Assembly (NCBI RefSeq): GCF_030518795.1
Contig: NZ_CP130427.1
Location: 1,240,001-1,304,000, forward strand
DNA length: 64,000 nt
Direction of reading: 5' to 3'
From: Micromonospora sp. NBRC 110009
Lineage (GTDB): Bacteria > Actinomycetota > Actinomycetes > Mycobacteriales > Micromonosporaceae
Shown one piece after another: positions 45,592 through 53,903 of the stretch. The position numbers were made by a program, and so were the translations under genes. Position 1 is the stretch's first letter. Each line of letters begins with the position of its first letter. A model generated the notes under the pieces. That model did no database searches. It worked only from the letters and a program-made list of their open reading frames with translations, and was not told where the DNA came from.

Positions 45592-46616
45592 CAGCTCCCG
45601 GGCCGTCCGGACGCCTCGTCGGGCTCCGGCCGTTCACCGCTGGCGACCTCCGGCGACGGCACCGCGGTGTGCGAGGCGGCACCGGTGCCCGCCCGGTCCG
45701 CCGCCGCGCTGTAGATGTCCGGCTCCAGGTAGATGACCTGGGCGATCGGGACCGCGGTGCGGATCCGCGCCTCGACGGCGTTGATGCCCCGGGCCAGATC
45801 CTCGGCCGTGTCGCAGGGCGACACCGCGATCTTCGCGGCCACCATCAGCTCCTCCGGCCCCAGGTAGAGCGTCTTCATGTGGATGATCCGCTCCACCTCC
45901 GGGCCGTCCGTGACGGCCCGCTCGATCGCGGCCACCTCGGTCGCCTCGGCGCCCTCGCCGAGCAGCAGGCTCTTCGTCTCGATGGCCAGGGTGATCGCGA
46001 TGATCACCAGCAGCACGCCGATCATCGCGGTGCCGGCGGCATCCCAGATGCCGTTGCCGGTGATCAGGGTCATCCCCACCCCGAACAGCGCGAAGACCAG
46101 ACCGATCAGCGCACCGAAGTCCTCCAGCAGCACCACCGGCAGCTCGGGCGCCTTGGCCCGGCGGATGAACCGCAGCCAGGACTGGTTGCCGCGGATGTGG
46201 TTGGACTCCATGATCGCGGTACGGAACGAGAAGCCCTCCATGACGATGGCGATCACCAGGACCGCCACCGGCACCCACTGCCAACTGGTGATCGGCTCCG
46301 GATGCTGCGCCTTGTGGTACGCCTCGTAGAGCGCGAAGAGACCACCGAGGCTGAACAGCACGATCGCCACGATGAACGCGTAGATGTAGCGCTCCCGGCC
46401 GTACCCGAAGGGATGTTCCGGGGTGGCCTCCCGCTTGGCCCGCCGGCCGCCGAGCAGCAGCAGGCCCTGGTTGCCGGAGTCCGCGACCGAGTGGATCGAC
46501 TCGGCCAGCATCGACGAGGAGCCGGTCAGCAGGAACGCGATGAACTTGGTGACGGCGATGCCGATGTTGGCCGCCAGGGCGGCGATGATCGCCTTCGTCC
46601 CGCCGTTGGCGCTCAC
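45591..46616 (-). CDS. Cation diffusion facilitator family transporter
   Basis: 341 residues. About six membrane segments in the first 210 residues start with IIAALAANIGIAVTKFIAFLLTG. The metal-site motif ESIHSVADSGNQGLLL in segment 2 is H-x-x-x-D, and LLEDFGALIGLVFALFG in segment 5 supplies the E-D pair. The cytoplasmic domain and a variable C-terminal tail follow. This family exports Zn2+, Fe2+, Co2+ or Mn2+ against protons; the GG-rich LLLLGGRRAKREATPEHPFGYGRERYIYAF is the segment 2-3 link. Specificity cannot be read from the sequence. Coupled to manA and lying downstream of the SIS gene. Confidence 0.92.
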   Translation of the reverse strand: MSANGGTKAIIAALAANIGIAVTKFIAFLLTGSSSMLAESIHSVADSGNQGLLLLGGRRAKREATPEHPFGYGRERYIYAFIVAIVLFSLGGLFALYEAYHKAQHPEPITSWQWVPVAVLVIAIVMEGFSFRTAIMESNHIRGNQSWLRFIRRAKAPELPVVLLEDFGALIGLVFALFGVGMTLITGNGIWDAAGTAMIGVLLVIIAITLAIETKSLLLGEGAEATEVAAIERAVTDGPEVERIIHMKTLYLGPEELMVAAKIAVSPCDTAEDLARGINAVEARIRTAVPIAQVIYLEPDIYSAAADRAGTGAASHTAVPSPEVASGERPEPDEASGRPGS

Positions 46617-46692
46617 GCCGCCGCCTCGCTTCGCACCGCGACGGCGCGCGGCGCCGCGCTGCTGGACCGAATGGCTCGCTCGCTCCGCTCGC

Positions 46693-47883
46693 TCACTGGT
46701 TTGCCAGCTCCTTCATCTCCGTGATGGCCGGGACGGCCATCGGGTCCAGCCCGTGTGCCAGGGCGAGGTAGACCGAGGCGAAGTCGGGTACCGCGATCAG
46801 CGAGGCGAGCCGCTCCAGCGCCGACCCGCCTTCGGCGGTCACCACGTCGCAGCGCACCCCGCGCCGCTCGGCCAGGGTCTGCACCGCGTCGGCCCGGCGC
46901 TCCTCCACCGCCAGCGGCTCGTCGGTGTCGTCCTCCGCGTTGAGCCCGCCGTCGCGCAGCAGCACCAGCCGCAGCCGGGTGGCGTGATCGCCCTCGTCCG
47001 GGTCGGCGAAGATGTCCCGCTCCCCCTCGGCCAGGCCGCCGAACACGCCGTCCAGCAGGCCGACCCGGCCCCGGCCCGCCTCGCCCAGCGCCCCGGTGAC
47101 GATCGGGTAGCGGGCGTTGGCCGAGAGGGTGTCGCCGAACCGGCGGGCGGCCACGGTGGCCACCGGGGACGAGCCCCAGACGATCGGGATCGACCCGGCC
47201 AGGCCCAGGGCGAGGGACTTCGCCGGGTTGACGAAGGACTCGGCGGTGGGCCGGCACCGGTCCGCGTCGGCGTCGAGCCGGGCCGCCGTCTCGGCCAGGT
47301 CCGCCTCGTTGACCTTCACCAGCCCGAGCGTACGGGCGGCCAGCAGGACCGGCACGGTGAGCGCCCAGAGGCTGGCCCGCGCCGGCGCCCGCCGGGGCAC
47401 CGGGATGAACGGCGCCCGGGCCCGCTCGGCCACCGACTGGAGTTGGGAGTCCGGGGCGCCGACCGCGACCAGGCGGGCACCTCGCCGGTGCGCCGCCTCC
47501 GCGGCGCCCAGCGCCTCGGGGCTGCGGCCGGAGGCGCTCACCGCGATGACCACGTCCGCCGCACCGACCCAGCCCGGCACGCCGGCGCTGCGGTGCGGGA
47601 TCACCGGCACCGGGCAGCGCGGCCCGGCCACCGTGGCCAGGACGTCACCGGTCCGCCCGGCGGTGCCGATGCCGGCGATGACGACGGCGCGCGGCCGCCC
47701 CTCGTCGGCCAGCACGGTCAGGTTCGCCTCGGCGGCGAGCGCCGCCGACTCGCGTACCTGGGCACCGGCGGAGGCGGTGAACCGGAGCATGCCGCCCGGG
47801 TCGTGCTCGGCCAGCAGGTCGGGGTTGTCGAGCAGCGACTCGTCGGCGTGCCGGTGCCCGCTGACCCCGGCCGTACCCTCCAT
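46693..47883 (-). CDS. SIS-domain protein (phosphomannose/phosphoglucose isomerase-like)
   Basis: 396 residues. The first SIS domain includes AVVIAGIGTAGRTGDVLATVAG and DVVIAVSASGRSPEALGAAEAAHRRGARLVAVG. The second lies near IPIVWGSSPVATVAARRFGDTLSANARYPIVTG. These resemble the bifunctional phosphoglucose/phosphomannose isomerase family, which interconverts glucose-6-P or mannose-6-P with fructose-6-P. It lies just after the Trm112-like gene (TGATG overlap) and upstream of the cation-efflux and manA genes, so a role in mannose metabolism is likely. ATG 47881-47883 was chosen for that overlap; the open frame upstream encodes another frame's gene. Confidence 0.82.
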   Translation of the reverse strand: MEGTAGVSGHRHADESLLDNPDLLAEHDPGGMLRFTASAGAQVRESAALAAEANLTVLADEGRPRAVVIAGIGTAGRTGDVLATVAGPRCPVPVIPHRSAGVPGWVGAADVVIAVSASGRSPEALGAAEAAHRRGARLVAVGAPDSQLQSVAERARAPFIPVPRRAPARASLWALTVPVLLAARTLGLVKVNEADLAETAARLDADADRCRPTAESFVNPAKSLALGLAGSIPIVWGSSPVATVAARRFGDTLSANARYPIVTGALGEAGRGRVGLLDGVFGGLAEGERDIFADPDEGDHATRLRLVLLRDGGLNAEDDTDEPLAVEERRADAVQTLAERRGVRCDVVTAEGGSALERLASLIAVPDFASVYLALAHGLDPMAVPAITEMKELANQ

Positions 47884-48095
47884 CACGGCTGCGGCGCGGC
47901 CCCACCGCGCCGGTCGTCCGCCGCGGGCCCACCGCGCGCCTCGTCCAGCAGCAGCACCGGTACGTCGTCGCGCACCTCGAAGATCCGACCGCACTCCGTG
48001 CAGGTCAGCGTCTGTGCCTGCGCGTCGTAGTCCAGCGGGGCGTGGTGTGTGTCGGGACAGGCGAGGATCTCGAGCAACTGCGGGTCCAGGGCCAC
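47883..48095 (-). CDS. Trm112-family zinc-ribbon protein
   Basis: 70 residues. LDPQLLEILACPDTHHAPLDY with CP-x-x, then LTCTECGRIFEVRDDVPVLLLDEA, forms a small Trm112-like zinc ribbon. Only three of the usual four zinc cysteines are visible (C13, and two in TCTEC); the CP-x-C of relatives is CPDTHH here, so a His may replace the second. Bacterial relatives are helpers of unknown partners. The ATG at 48093-48095 follows GGAAGGAGC. It overlaps the SIS gene start by one base (TGATG). The C-terminal 20 residues (ARGGPAADDRRGGAAPQP) are an unconserved tail. Confidence 0.85.
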   Translation of the reverse strand: MALDPQLLEILACPDTHHAPLDYDAQAQTLTCTECGRIFEVRDDVPVLLLDEARGGPAADDRRGGAAPQP

Positions 48096-48293
48096 GGCGC
48101 GGCTCCTTCCACGTATGCGGTCTCACCGGCCGACGGTGCCGCCCGGCGCACGCGATCTTATCGGCGAACCGGCGGGGGCACCCGGCCAGATCTCAGCACC
48201 GGCGGCACGCGCGGGCCACCCCGACGGCGACTCCGGTCAGATCGTCGCCACACACCGTCACCGTAACCCCCGGCGCTCCGGCCGGGCTCCCGC

Positions 48294-49292
48294 TCAGCGG
48301 GGTGGGCGGGGCAGCACGCTGGTGGCGTCGCCACCGGCGGCGGCCGGCGGCTCACCACCCGGCCGGTCACCCGCTGCGGGGGCGCCGTAGACGTTGCCGC
48401 TCGGCCGGGACACGGGTGCGCCGTAGACGGTCGGGGGGGCCGGCTGCTGCCCGTACACATGCCCGGCCGGGGCGCCGGCGCGATACGTGGTCGGCCCGGT
48501 GCTGCGCGGCAGCGGCAGCTGCGGGTGGCCGGCGACCGCCTCGTCGACCTTCTCCGCGCGGTTCCGCCGGACCAGCAGCACGATCAGGGCGGCGCCGACG
48601 AGCACCAGCAGGATGCCGATCCACATGATGGGTGAACCTCCGGAGGACGTGTCGGCGGCGCCGGACCCGGCGGCCGGGTCGAGCGCGGCGGCCACCGCCG
48701 AGTTGGTGTCGTCGACGCCCGCCGGCGTGGTCGCCTCGGCGCTCGGGGTGGGCGAGGGCTTCCTCGTCGGCGTCGGCGACGGAGTCGCGGCCTTCGCCCC
48801 GCCCACCACCCGCGCCGACGCGGCGGCCCGGCCGAGCAACCGGCCGTTCGCGGTGGCCGCCTCGCCGACCACGTCCAACCGCCCGCCGGGCGCGCCGGCC
48901 AGGAAGGCGACCCGGTAGCGGACCGTCTTGCCCTTGCCCTTGCAGAGGGTCGGCTCCGCCGGGGAGGTACGCGCCGTGACGACCGTGCCCCCGCCGCCGG
49001 AGACGGGCACCGGCCACCACCGGCCACCGCTGTTGACCTGCACCTCGACCTGCTCGGGCCGGACGCCGTCGAGGCGCAGCCCCAGGCCGGTGCGGAGGAT
49101 GACGCAGCCGTCGGTGCGCTTGCGCACCTCGACCGCCACCGTGCCGGGGGACCCGCCGACGGTGAAGCTGCTCGCCGACCGCACCTCCACCCGGTCGCCG
49201 TCGGCCAGCGCCGGGGACGCCGCGACGGCCAGCAGGCCGCCCAGCACCGCGCCGACCGTGGCCAGCCGCCCCGCGTGCCGCCTCACCGACAT
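48294..49292 (-). CDS. Secreted single-anchor membrane protein of unknown function
   Basis: 332 residues. A signal peptide (VGAVLGGLLAVAASPALA) ends near residue 30. The extracellular part (about 30-185) has a Val/Gly-rich beta character. A Ser/Thr/Pro linker (TPSPTPTRKPSPTPSAE) leads to one C-terminal membrane segment (MWIGILLVLVGAALIVLLVRRN), and a cytoplasmic tail rich in Gly/Pro/Tyr repeats follows (YGQQPAPPTVYGAPVSRPSGNVYGAPA). No family was recognised. ATG 49290-49292 has GAGGTGGAG upstream; the frame is open to 49394, but the signal peptide fixes this start. Confidence 0.78.
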   Translation of the reverse strand: MSVRRHAGRLATVGAVLGGLLAVAASPALADGDRVEVRSASSFTVGGSPGTVAVEVRKRTDGCVILRTGLGLRLDGVRPEQVEVQVNSGGRWWPVPVSGGGGTVVTARTSPAEPTLCKGKGKTVRYRVAFLAGAPGGRLDVVGEAATANGRLLGRAAASARVVGGAKAATPSPTPTRKPSPTPSAEATTPAGVDDTNSAVAAALDPAAGSGAADTSSGGSPIMWIGILLVLVGAALIVLLVRRNRAEKVDEAVAGHPQLPLPRSTGPTTYRAGAPAGHVYGQQPAPPTVYGAPVSRPSGNVYGAPAAGDRPGGEPPAAAGGDATSVLPRPPR

Positions 49293-49488
49293 CTCCACCT
49301 CACCGTCTCCACCCCTGTCGGGTCCGCCGGTCAGGGTACTACCGGCGCGAACCGGCACCCGCTCATTGAGCGCTCCGCATGTGTGCCGCGACACGCCGGG
49401 CCACCCCGTCCATCCTCGACGCAGGTCGGAGTGCCTGCATGATCAACTACGGCGCCCCTCGCCGCGGTCGGCGCCACCCGGTGGGCGG

Positions 49489-50175
49489 TCAGGCGGGCGC
49501 GGTCGCCAGCGCCCGCCTGCACAGCCGGTCGGCCGTCCGGGTGGTCTCCGGCAGCCGGTAGCGCGGGCACAGCGCCAGCACCCGGTCCACGGCGTTGTCC
49601 AGGCTCACCCGGTGGCCGACGCTGACGAACACCGGCTTCACCCCGTCCCGGGTACGCAGCACCCGGCCGACCACCTCGCCGCCGTCCCGCAACGGGCTCC
49701 ACGCGCCCCGCTCCGGACCCGGCTCCGCCCACTCGCCCACCAGCGGCGTCTTCCCCACCCCGATCGTCGGCAGGCCGGTGACCACGCCGAGGTGACAGGC
49801 CAGCCCGAACCGGCGCGGATGCGCCAACCCGTGCCCGTCGCAGACCAGCAGGTCCGGCCGGACGGTCAACCGGTCCAGGGCGTCCAGCAGCGCGGGCAGC
49901 TCGCGGAAGGCGAAGAGCCCCGGCACGTACCGGAAGGCCGGCCGGCCCACGCTCACCGCCTCGTCGACCACGGTCAGGGTGGCGGCGTCGAGCACCGTGA
50001 CGGCCGCCGCGAGCCGGTCACCGCCCTCCGCGTACGCCACGTCCAGGCCGGCCACCGTCGCCGGCGCGGTGGGACCCGGCCCGACCAGGTTCACCCGCGA
50101 GCGCAACTCCTCCTGTACGCGCAGCGCCTCGGCGACGTCGGCGGGCGGCACGTACCGCACTCCCCCGGCCGTCAC
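49489..50175 (-). CDS. nfi: Endonuclease V
   Basis: About 228 residues from GTG 50173-50175. It cuts DNA near deaminated adenine (hypoxanthine) and related lesions. The acidic core is present: AGLDVAYAEGGDRLAAAV supplies the first Asp, and LLVCDGHGLAHPRRFGLACHLGVV supplies the DGHG-x-AHPR signature of the family. FRELPALLDALDRL and PTIGVGKTPLVGE are further family blocks. Its start overlaps the preceding small membrane protein gene (GTGA). Confidence 0.93.
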   Translation of the reverse strand: MTAGGVRYVPPADVAEALRVQEELRSRVNLVGPGPTAPATVAGLDVAYAEGGDRLAAAVTVLDAATLTVVDEAVSVGRPAFRYVPGLFAFRELPALLDALDRLTVRPDLLVCDGHGLAHPRRFGLACHLGVVTGLPTIGVGKTPLVGEWAEPGPERGAWSPLRDGGEVVGRVLRTRDGVKPVFVSVGHRVSLDNAVDRVLALCPRYRLPETTRTADRLCRRALATAPA

Positions 50176-50348
50176 GACCGCCCGGACCCGCGTCCGGCGC
50201 GACTGAGGGCGATCCCGAAGGCCACCCCGAGGCCGACGCCCAACGCGACTCCGGCGACCCCGCCGATGGTGAGCCACCCGATCACCAGCCCGAGCAGGAT
50301 CCCCGCCACCCAGACGGTGGCCTGCTGCCGCATCGGCGACTTCCTCAT
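50172..50348 (-). CDS. Small two-segment membrane protein
   Basis: About 58 residues from ATG 50346-50348 (MRKSPMRQQAT). Two hydrophobic runs (VWVAGILLGLVIGWLTIGG and VAGVALGVGLGVAFGIALS) form a Gly-rich hairpin with a basic end RAGRGSGRS. An ATG at 50387 would add 13 unconserved residues. It overlaps the endonuclease V start. The function is unknown. Confidence 0.65.
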   Translation of the reverse strand: MRKSPMRQQATVWVAGILLGLVIGWLTIGGVAGVALGVGLGVAFGIALSRAGRGSGRS

Positions 50349-50433
50349 CAGCTCACCGTAGCCACGCGGAGGACGCGGGACAGGCATGTGCCCTGCGGCC
50401 GGGGTCAGACCGGCGTGCTTTCCTCGGCAGCGC

Positions 50434-50501
50434 TTTCTCCTCGGTCGGCGTGTTCTCTTCGGTCGGCGTCAGGCTGGTGAGTTCTCCTCGGCCGGCGTCA
50501 G
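50434..50501. repeat. Degenerate tandem repeat at the 3' end of the TPR gene
   Basis: The motif TTCTCCTCGGTCGGCGT occurs about three times (starting near 50434, 50453 and 50482) with a 29-base spacing between the last two full units. It spans the stop codon of the TPR gene. The copies are not in the same frame because the unit is not a multiple of three. Confidence 0.7.
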
Positions 50502-51137
50502 GTCCGCCCGGGCCTCCTCGGCCCAGCGGACGATGCCGTGGGCACCCGACGACTCCGCGACCGCGGTCGCCTCGCCGACCAGTGCGACGGCCCGCTCCGG
50601 GTCACCCTCGTCGGCGGCGAGGTAGCCCAGGGCGAGCAGGTTCGCGGCCACCCCGGGCAGGAAGCCCACCTCCCGACGCAGCCGGGTCGACTCCTCCATG
50701 AGCTGCCGGGCGACGTCGAGCCGGCCGGCCGCCTGGTCGACGTAGGCGAGGTGCCGCAGGACGTACGACAGGGTCAGCTTGTCGTCGGCCTGGGCGGCCA
50801 GCTCGCGGGCGCGGGCGAGGGCCGGGGTGGCGGCCTCTTCATCGCCCCGGATCACCTGGTGCACGCAGCCCACCCAGAACCGGGCCTCACCCTCCCCGCG
50901 CGCGTCGCCGAGCTGCCGGTACAGCTCGGCCGCCCGCTCGAAGAGCTCCAGTTCGCGCGGGTCCTCGACCTCGTCCTCCAGGTAGCGGGCGTGCAGCACC
51001 CGGCCCCGGGCGAGCGCGAGATCCGCCTCGACCGCGTCCAACGTCCGGTCGGCCGTGGCCAGCGCGCCGCTGTCGCCGCCGAACACCGCCTTCTCGTACA
51101 GCTCCCGTGCCAGCTCGATCCGGTCTGCCGTCGCCAT
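50469..51137 (-). CDS. TPR-like repeat protein
   Basis: 222 residues, soluble, entirely helical repeats: RIELARELYEKAVFGGDSGALATADRTLDAVEADLAL, then LELFERAAELYRQLGDARGEGEARFWVGCVHQV, ALARARELAAQADDKLTLSYVLRHLAYVDQ and so on, about five TPR-type units. No enzyme domain was seen. A role in protein binding is likely but the partner is unknown. The C-terminus (LTPAEENSPA) is followed by an out-of-frame near-copy of the same coding sequence, suggesting a recent tandem duplication at the stop. Confidence 0.8.
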   Translation of the reverse strand: MATADRIELARELYEKAVFGGDSGALATADRTLDAVEADLALARGRVLHARYLEDEVEDPRELELFERAAELYRQLGDARGEGEARFWVGCVHQVIRGDEEAATPALARARELAAQADDKLTLSYVLRHLAYVDQAAGRLDVARQLMEESTRLRREVGFLPGVAANLLALGYLAADEGDPERAVALVGEATAVAESSGAHGIVRWAEEARADLTPAEENSPA

Positions 51138-51212
51138 GCCCGCTCCTGTCCCTGTCCTCGGTTACTGACCCACCCGGCCGTCGATCCGCTCACGCAACAG
51201 GTCGTCCGTCCG

Positions 51213-51631
51213 TCAGTAGGTGGCGAGGGTCGGGTCAGCGCCCGGGTCACCAGCCTGCTGCAACTGCTCCTCGAACATCACGAACGTCCGCCGCCGGATC
51301 CCCGTGATCAGCGCCTGCTCTTCAGCTGTGGGGTAGCGCCGCTCTGCCCGGATCGTGTCTTGGAGCGCCCTCACGGTGCCGTACAGCGCAAAGACCGGCG
51401 CGTCTCCAGTCAGATGTCGACCACGTTCCTGCTCCGTAAGCCAGACGAAGTCATCGCGTGAAATCTCGTAAATCTCTTCCCCGCCAATGAAGACCGCTCT
51501 GTCGATCAGGTTGTGGGCCGGTAGCCAACCCCCGGTTCGTCCGACAGTCGCCACCCGGCAACGCCGCCGTCCGGCGTCTTGACCAGTTTGAGTGGCGAGC
51601 CGTAGTAGTCGAAGAACCTCGGAAGCCTCAT
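51213..51631 (-). pseudogene. Frameshifted conserved actinobacterial gene
   Basis: From ATG 51629-51631 the frame reads MRLPRFFDYYGSPLKLVKTP, then GGVAGWRLSDEPG, and runs into a stop after VGYRPTT. Another frame continues with GGWLPAHNLIDRAVFIGGEEIYEISRDDFVWL to the TGA at 51213-51215, ending in MFEEQLQQAGDPGADPTLATY. Joining the frames at the C5 run 51529-51533 by adding one base gives WRLSDEPGGWLPAHNLIDRAVF, which matches the expected layout of a small soluble protein of unknown function. Single-base loss, programmed frameshifting or a sequencing error are all possible. Downstream of the DUF2625 gene on the same strand. Confidence 0.7.
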
Positions 51632-51697
51632 ACCGCTCGAGCCCGTCATCGTTGCGAAACCCGCCCGGGACGCGACGACGGCACCTGGTGAGCGCGG

Positions 51698-52309
51698 TCA
51701 GGGGCCGAGTTGCCGCGCCGCGTCCTCGTAGAACGACACGAGTTGCGCCAGCGGGATGGCCTTCCGGGAGACCACGGAGAGGTCCTTTCCCTCCTTGGTG
51801 AACGGGGGCGGCCAGGCGCTGAGCCCTTGATCGAGCGCGAGGGCCCCGACCTCCGCCTGCCAGCCGGGCCAGCGCAGGGTCTCGTAGAAGCGGGTGAGGG
51901 ATCCGGCCAGGACGGCGTGCAGCCAGTCGGCGTACCCCTGTTCGAGGTCGAGCCAGCCGAGGTCGTCCGGCCCGAAGTAGTGCACGGTGGGCCGCGCCCC
52001 AGGTCCGCTCTGGGCCCAGACGAACTGGCCGCCCATCACGTCGTAGCCGATGACGACCAGGCCGGCCGGGTCGGACTCGGTGGCGACGTCGGGCAGGGTG
52101 TCGTGCCCGCTGCCGAGCACCCGCAGCCAGCCGTGGTCGACGAGCAGCCCCCCGGTGTTGGCGACCACCGCGCCGAGCCAGGACCGGGTGGTGATCTCCA
52201 GGGTGGCGAGGCAGGCGGACGCCCGCGCCGGCTCGGCCGGCAGCACTTCGACCGGGTACGGCGAGCCGGCGACGGCGGCCGCGACCTCGGACCATGCTGA
52301 CTGCTCCAC
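51698..52309 (-). CDS. DUF2625-family protein
   Basis: 203 residues from GTG 52307-52309. ATLEITTRSWLGAVVANTGGLLVDHGWLRVLGSG, then VIGYDVMGGQFVWAQSGPG and VHYFGPDDLGWLDLEQGYADWLHAVLAGSLTRFYETLRWPGW are the family's blocks. These proteins are soluble and have no known function; the general shape is like SMI1/KNR4-type proteins. No Shine-Dalgarno sequence precedes the GTG. It starts 11 bases after the stop of the aldehyde dehydrogenase gene on the same strand. Confidence 0.82.
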   Translation of the reverse strand: MEQSAWSEVAAAVAGSPYPVEVLPAEPARASACLATLEITTRSWLGAVVANTGGLLVDHGWLRVLGSGHDTLPDVATESDPAGLVVIGYDVMGGQFVWAQSGPGARPTVHYFGPDDLGWLDLEQGYADWLHAVLAGSLTRFYETLRWPGWQAEVGALALDQGLSAWPPPFTKEGKDLSVVSRKAIPLAQLVSFYEDAARQLGP

Positions 52310-52320
52310 GCCGCGAGAGG

Positions 52321-53760
52321 CTACAGCGCCACCCCGGTCAGCACCATGACCCGCGGCTCGGTGTAGTCCTCCATCGCGCTGCGCAGCCCTTCCCGGCCGA
52401 CGCCGGAGCCCTTCACCCCGCCGTAGGGCATCTGGTCGGCCCGGTACGACGGCACGTCCCCGACGATCACGCCGCCGACCTCCAGGGTGCGGGCGGCGAG
52501 GAAGGCGGTCTGCAGGTTGTGGGTGAAGACTCCCGCCTGCAGGCCGTACGCGGAGTCGTTGACGGCGGCGAACGCGGCCTGGTCGTCCTCGACCCGGGTG
52601 ACCACCAGCACGGGCCCGAACACCTCCTCCGTGCAGACCTTGGCGTCCTTCGGCACCCCGGAGAGCACGGTCGGCGGGTAGGTGGCGCCGTCCCGCCGTC
52701 CGCCCACCTCGATGGTGGCCCCGGCGACGACCGCCTCGTCCACCCACGCCTCGACGCGCTCGGCCGCCTCGACCGAGACCATCGGCCCGACGTCGGTCAG
52801 CTCGGAAGCCGGGTCTCCGGTCCGCAGCTCCTCCACCGCGGTGACGAGCCGGGGCAGGAATCCGTCGTAGAGCCATTCGTGCACGTAGACCCGCTGGACC
52901 GCGATGCACGACTGCCCGGCCTGGTAGTTGGCGAAGGTGGCGATCCGGTGCGCGGCGAAGGTCAGATCCCCGTCGGAGGACCAGTCCTCGCAGATCACCG
53001 CCGCCGCGTTGCCGCCCAGTTCCAGGGTGACGTGCTTCTCCGGGGCGGCCCGGCGGATGGCCGCGCCGACCGGCCCGGAGCCGGTGAACGACACGACCGG
53101 CAGCCGGGGGTCGGCGACCAGCTCGGCGGCGCGCTCGTTGGGCAGCGGCAGCACCGAGAACATCCCCTCAGGCAGTCCGGTCTCGGCCAGGATCTCGCCG
53201 AGCAGCAGCGCCGACAGCGGGGTGGCCGGGGCCGGCTTGACGACGATGGGCGCGCCGACGGCGATGGCCGGGGCGACCTTGTGCGCGACCAGGTTGAGCG
53301 GGAAGTTGAACGGGGCGATGCCCAGCACCGGCCCCCTGGGCACCCGCCGGACCAGCGCCATCCGCCCTGTGGCCGCCGGATCGGTGTCCAGGCGTTGCAG
53401 CTCCCCGGAGAAGCGTCGGGCCTCCTCGGCCGCCCAGCGGAAGGTGGAGATCGCCCGGCTCACCTCGGCCTTCGCCCACTTGACCGGCTTGCCGTTCTCG
53501 GCGGTGATCAGCGTCGCGACCTCGTCGGCCCGGTCGGCGAGCCGCCGGGAGACGTGGTCCAGGGCCGCCGCGCGGACGTGCGCGGGCAGGGCCGCGGCTG
53601 CCGCGGCCACCCCGGCGGCTGCCGCGACGGCGGCTTCGACCTGGTCGGGCGCGGCGAGGGTGGTACGCCCCACCGTCCGGCCGTCGTACGGGTGGGTGAC
53701 GGTCAGCTCGCCCTCGCCGTGGGCGGGGCGGCCGGCGACAAAGAAAGCTCTCGACTCCAC
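52321..53760 (-). CDS. NAD(P)-dependent aldehyde dehydrogenase, probably succinate-semialdehyde type
   Basis: 479 residues from GTG 53758-53760 (VESRAFFVAGRPAHG). It has the cofactor block GIAPFNFPLNLVAHK, the general-base glutamate in LELGGNAAAVICED, and the catalytic cysteine in YQAGQSCIAVQRV. It is close to the succinate-semialdehyde/lactaldehyde branch. Because it is divergent from a gamma-aminobutyraldehyde dehydrogenase gene and gabT, oxidation of succinate semialdehyde is a plausible last step of GABA catabolism, but the sequence does not prove it. The open frame upstream of the GTG lacks conservation. Confidence 0.82.
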   Translation of the reverse strand: MESRAFFVAGRPAHGEGELTVTHPYDGRTVGRTTLAAPDQVEAAVAAAAGVAAAAAALPAHVRAAALDHVSRRLADRADEVATLITAENGKPVKWAKAEVSRAISTFRWAAEEARRFSGELQRLDTDPAATGRMALVRRVPRGPVLGIAPFNFPLNLVAHKVAPAIAVGAPIVVKPAPATPLSALLLGEILAETGLPEGMFSVLPLPNERAAELVADPRLPVVSFTGSGPVGAAIRRAAPEKHVTLELGGNAAAVICEDWSSDGDLTFAAHRIATFANYQAGQSCIAVQRVYVHEWLYDGFLPRLVTAVEELRTGDPASELTDVGPMVSVEAAERVEAWVDEAVVAGATIEVGGRRDGATYPPTVLSGVPKDAKVCTEEVFGPVLVVTRVEDDQAAFAAVNDSAYGLQAGVFTHNLQTAFLAARTLEVGGVIVGDVPSYRADQMPYGGVKGSGVGREGLRSAMEDYTEPRVMVLTGVAL

Positions 53761-53903
53761 GCTTCGGCAGCCTAGACCACGTTGGCTCACGCGGAAACAG
53801 TTGCTCAAGCCCTTGTCTGCCGCGAATTCAGTAGCCAAGATGGCAGTCAGATTGCGATAACCTCCGCTGACCTTCCCCCCCGGCCACCACTCGGAGACTT
53901 CTG

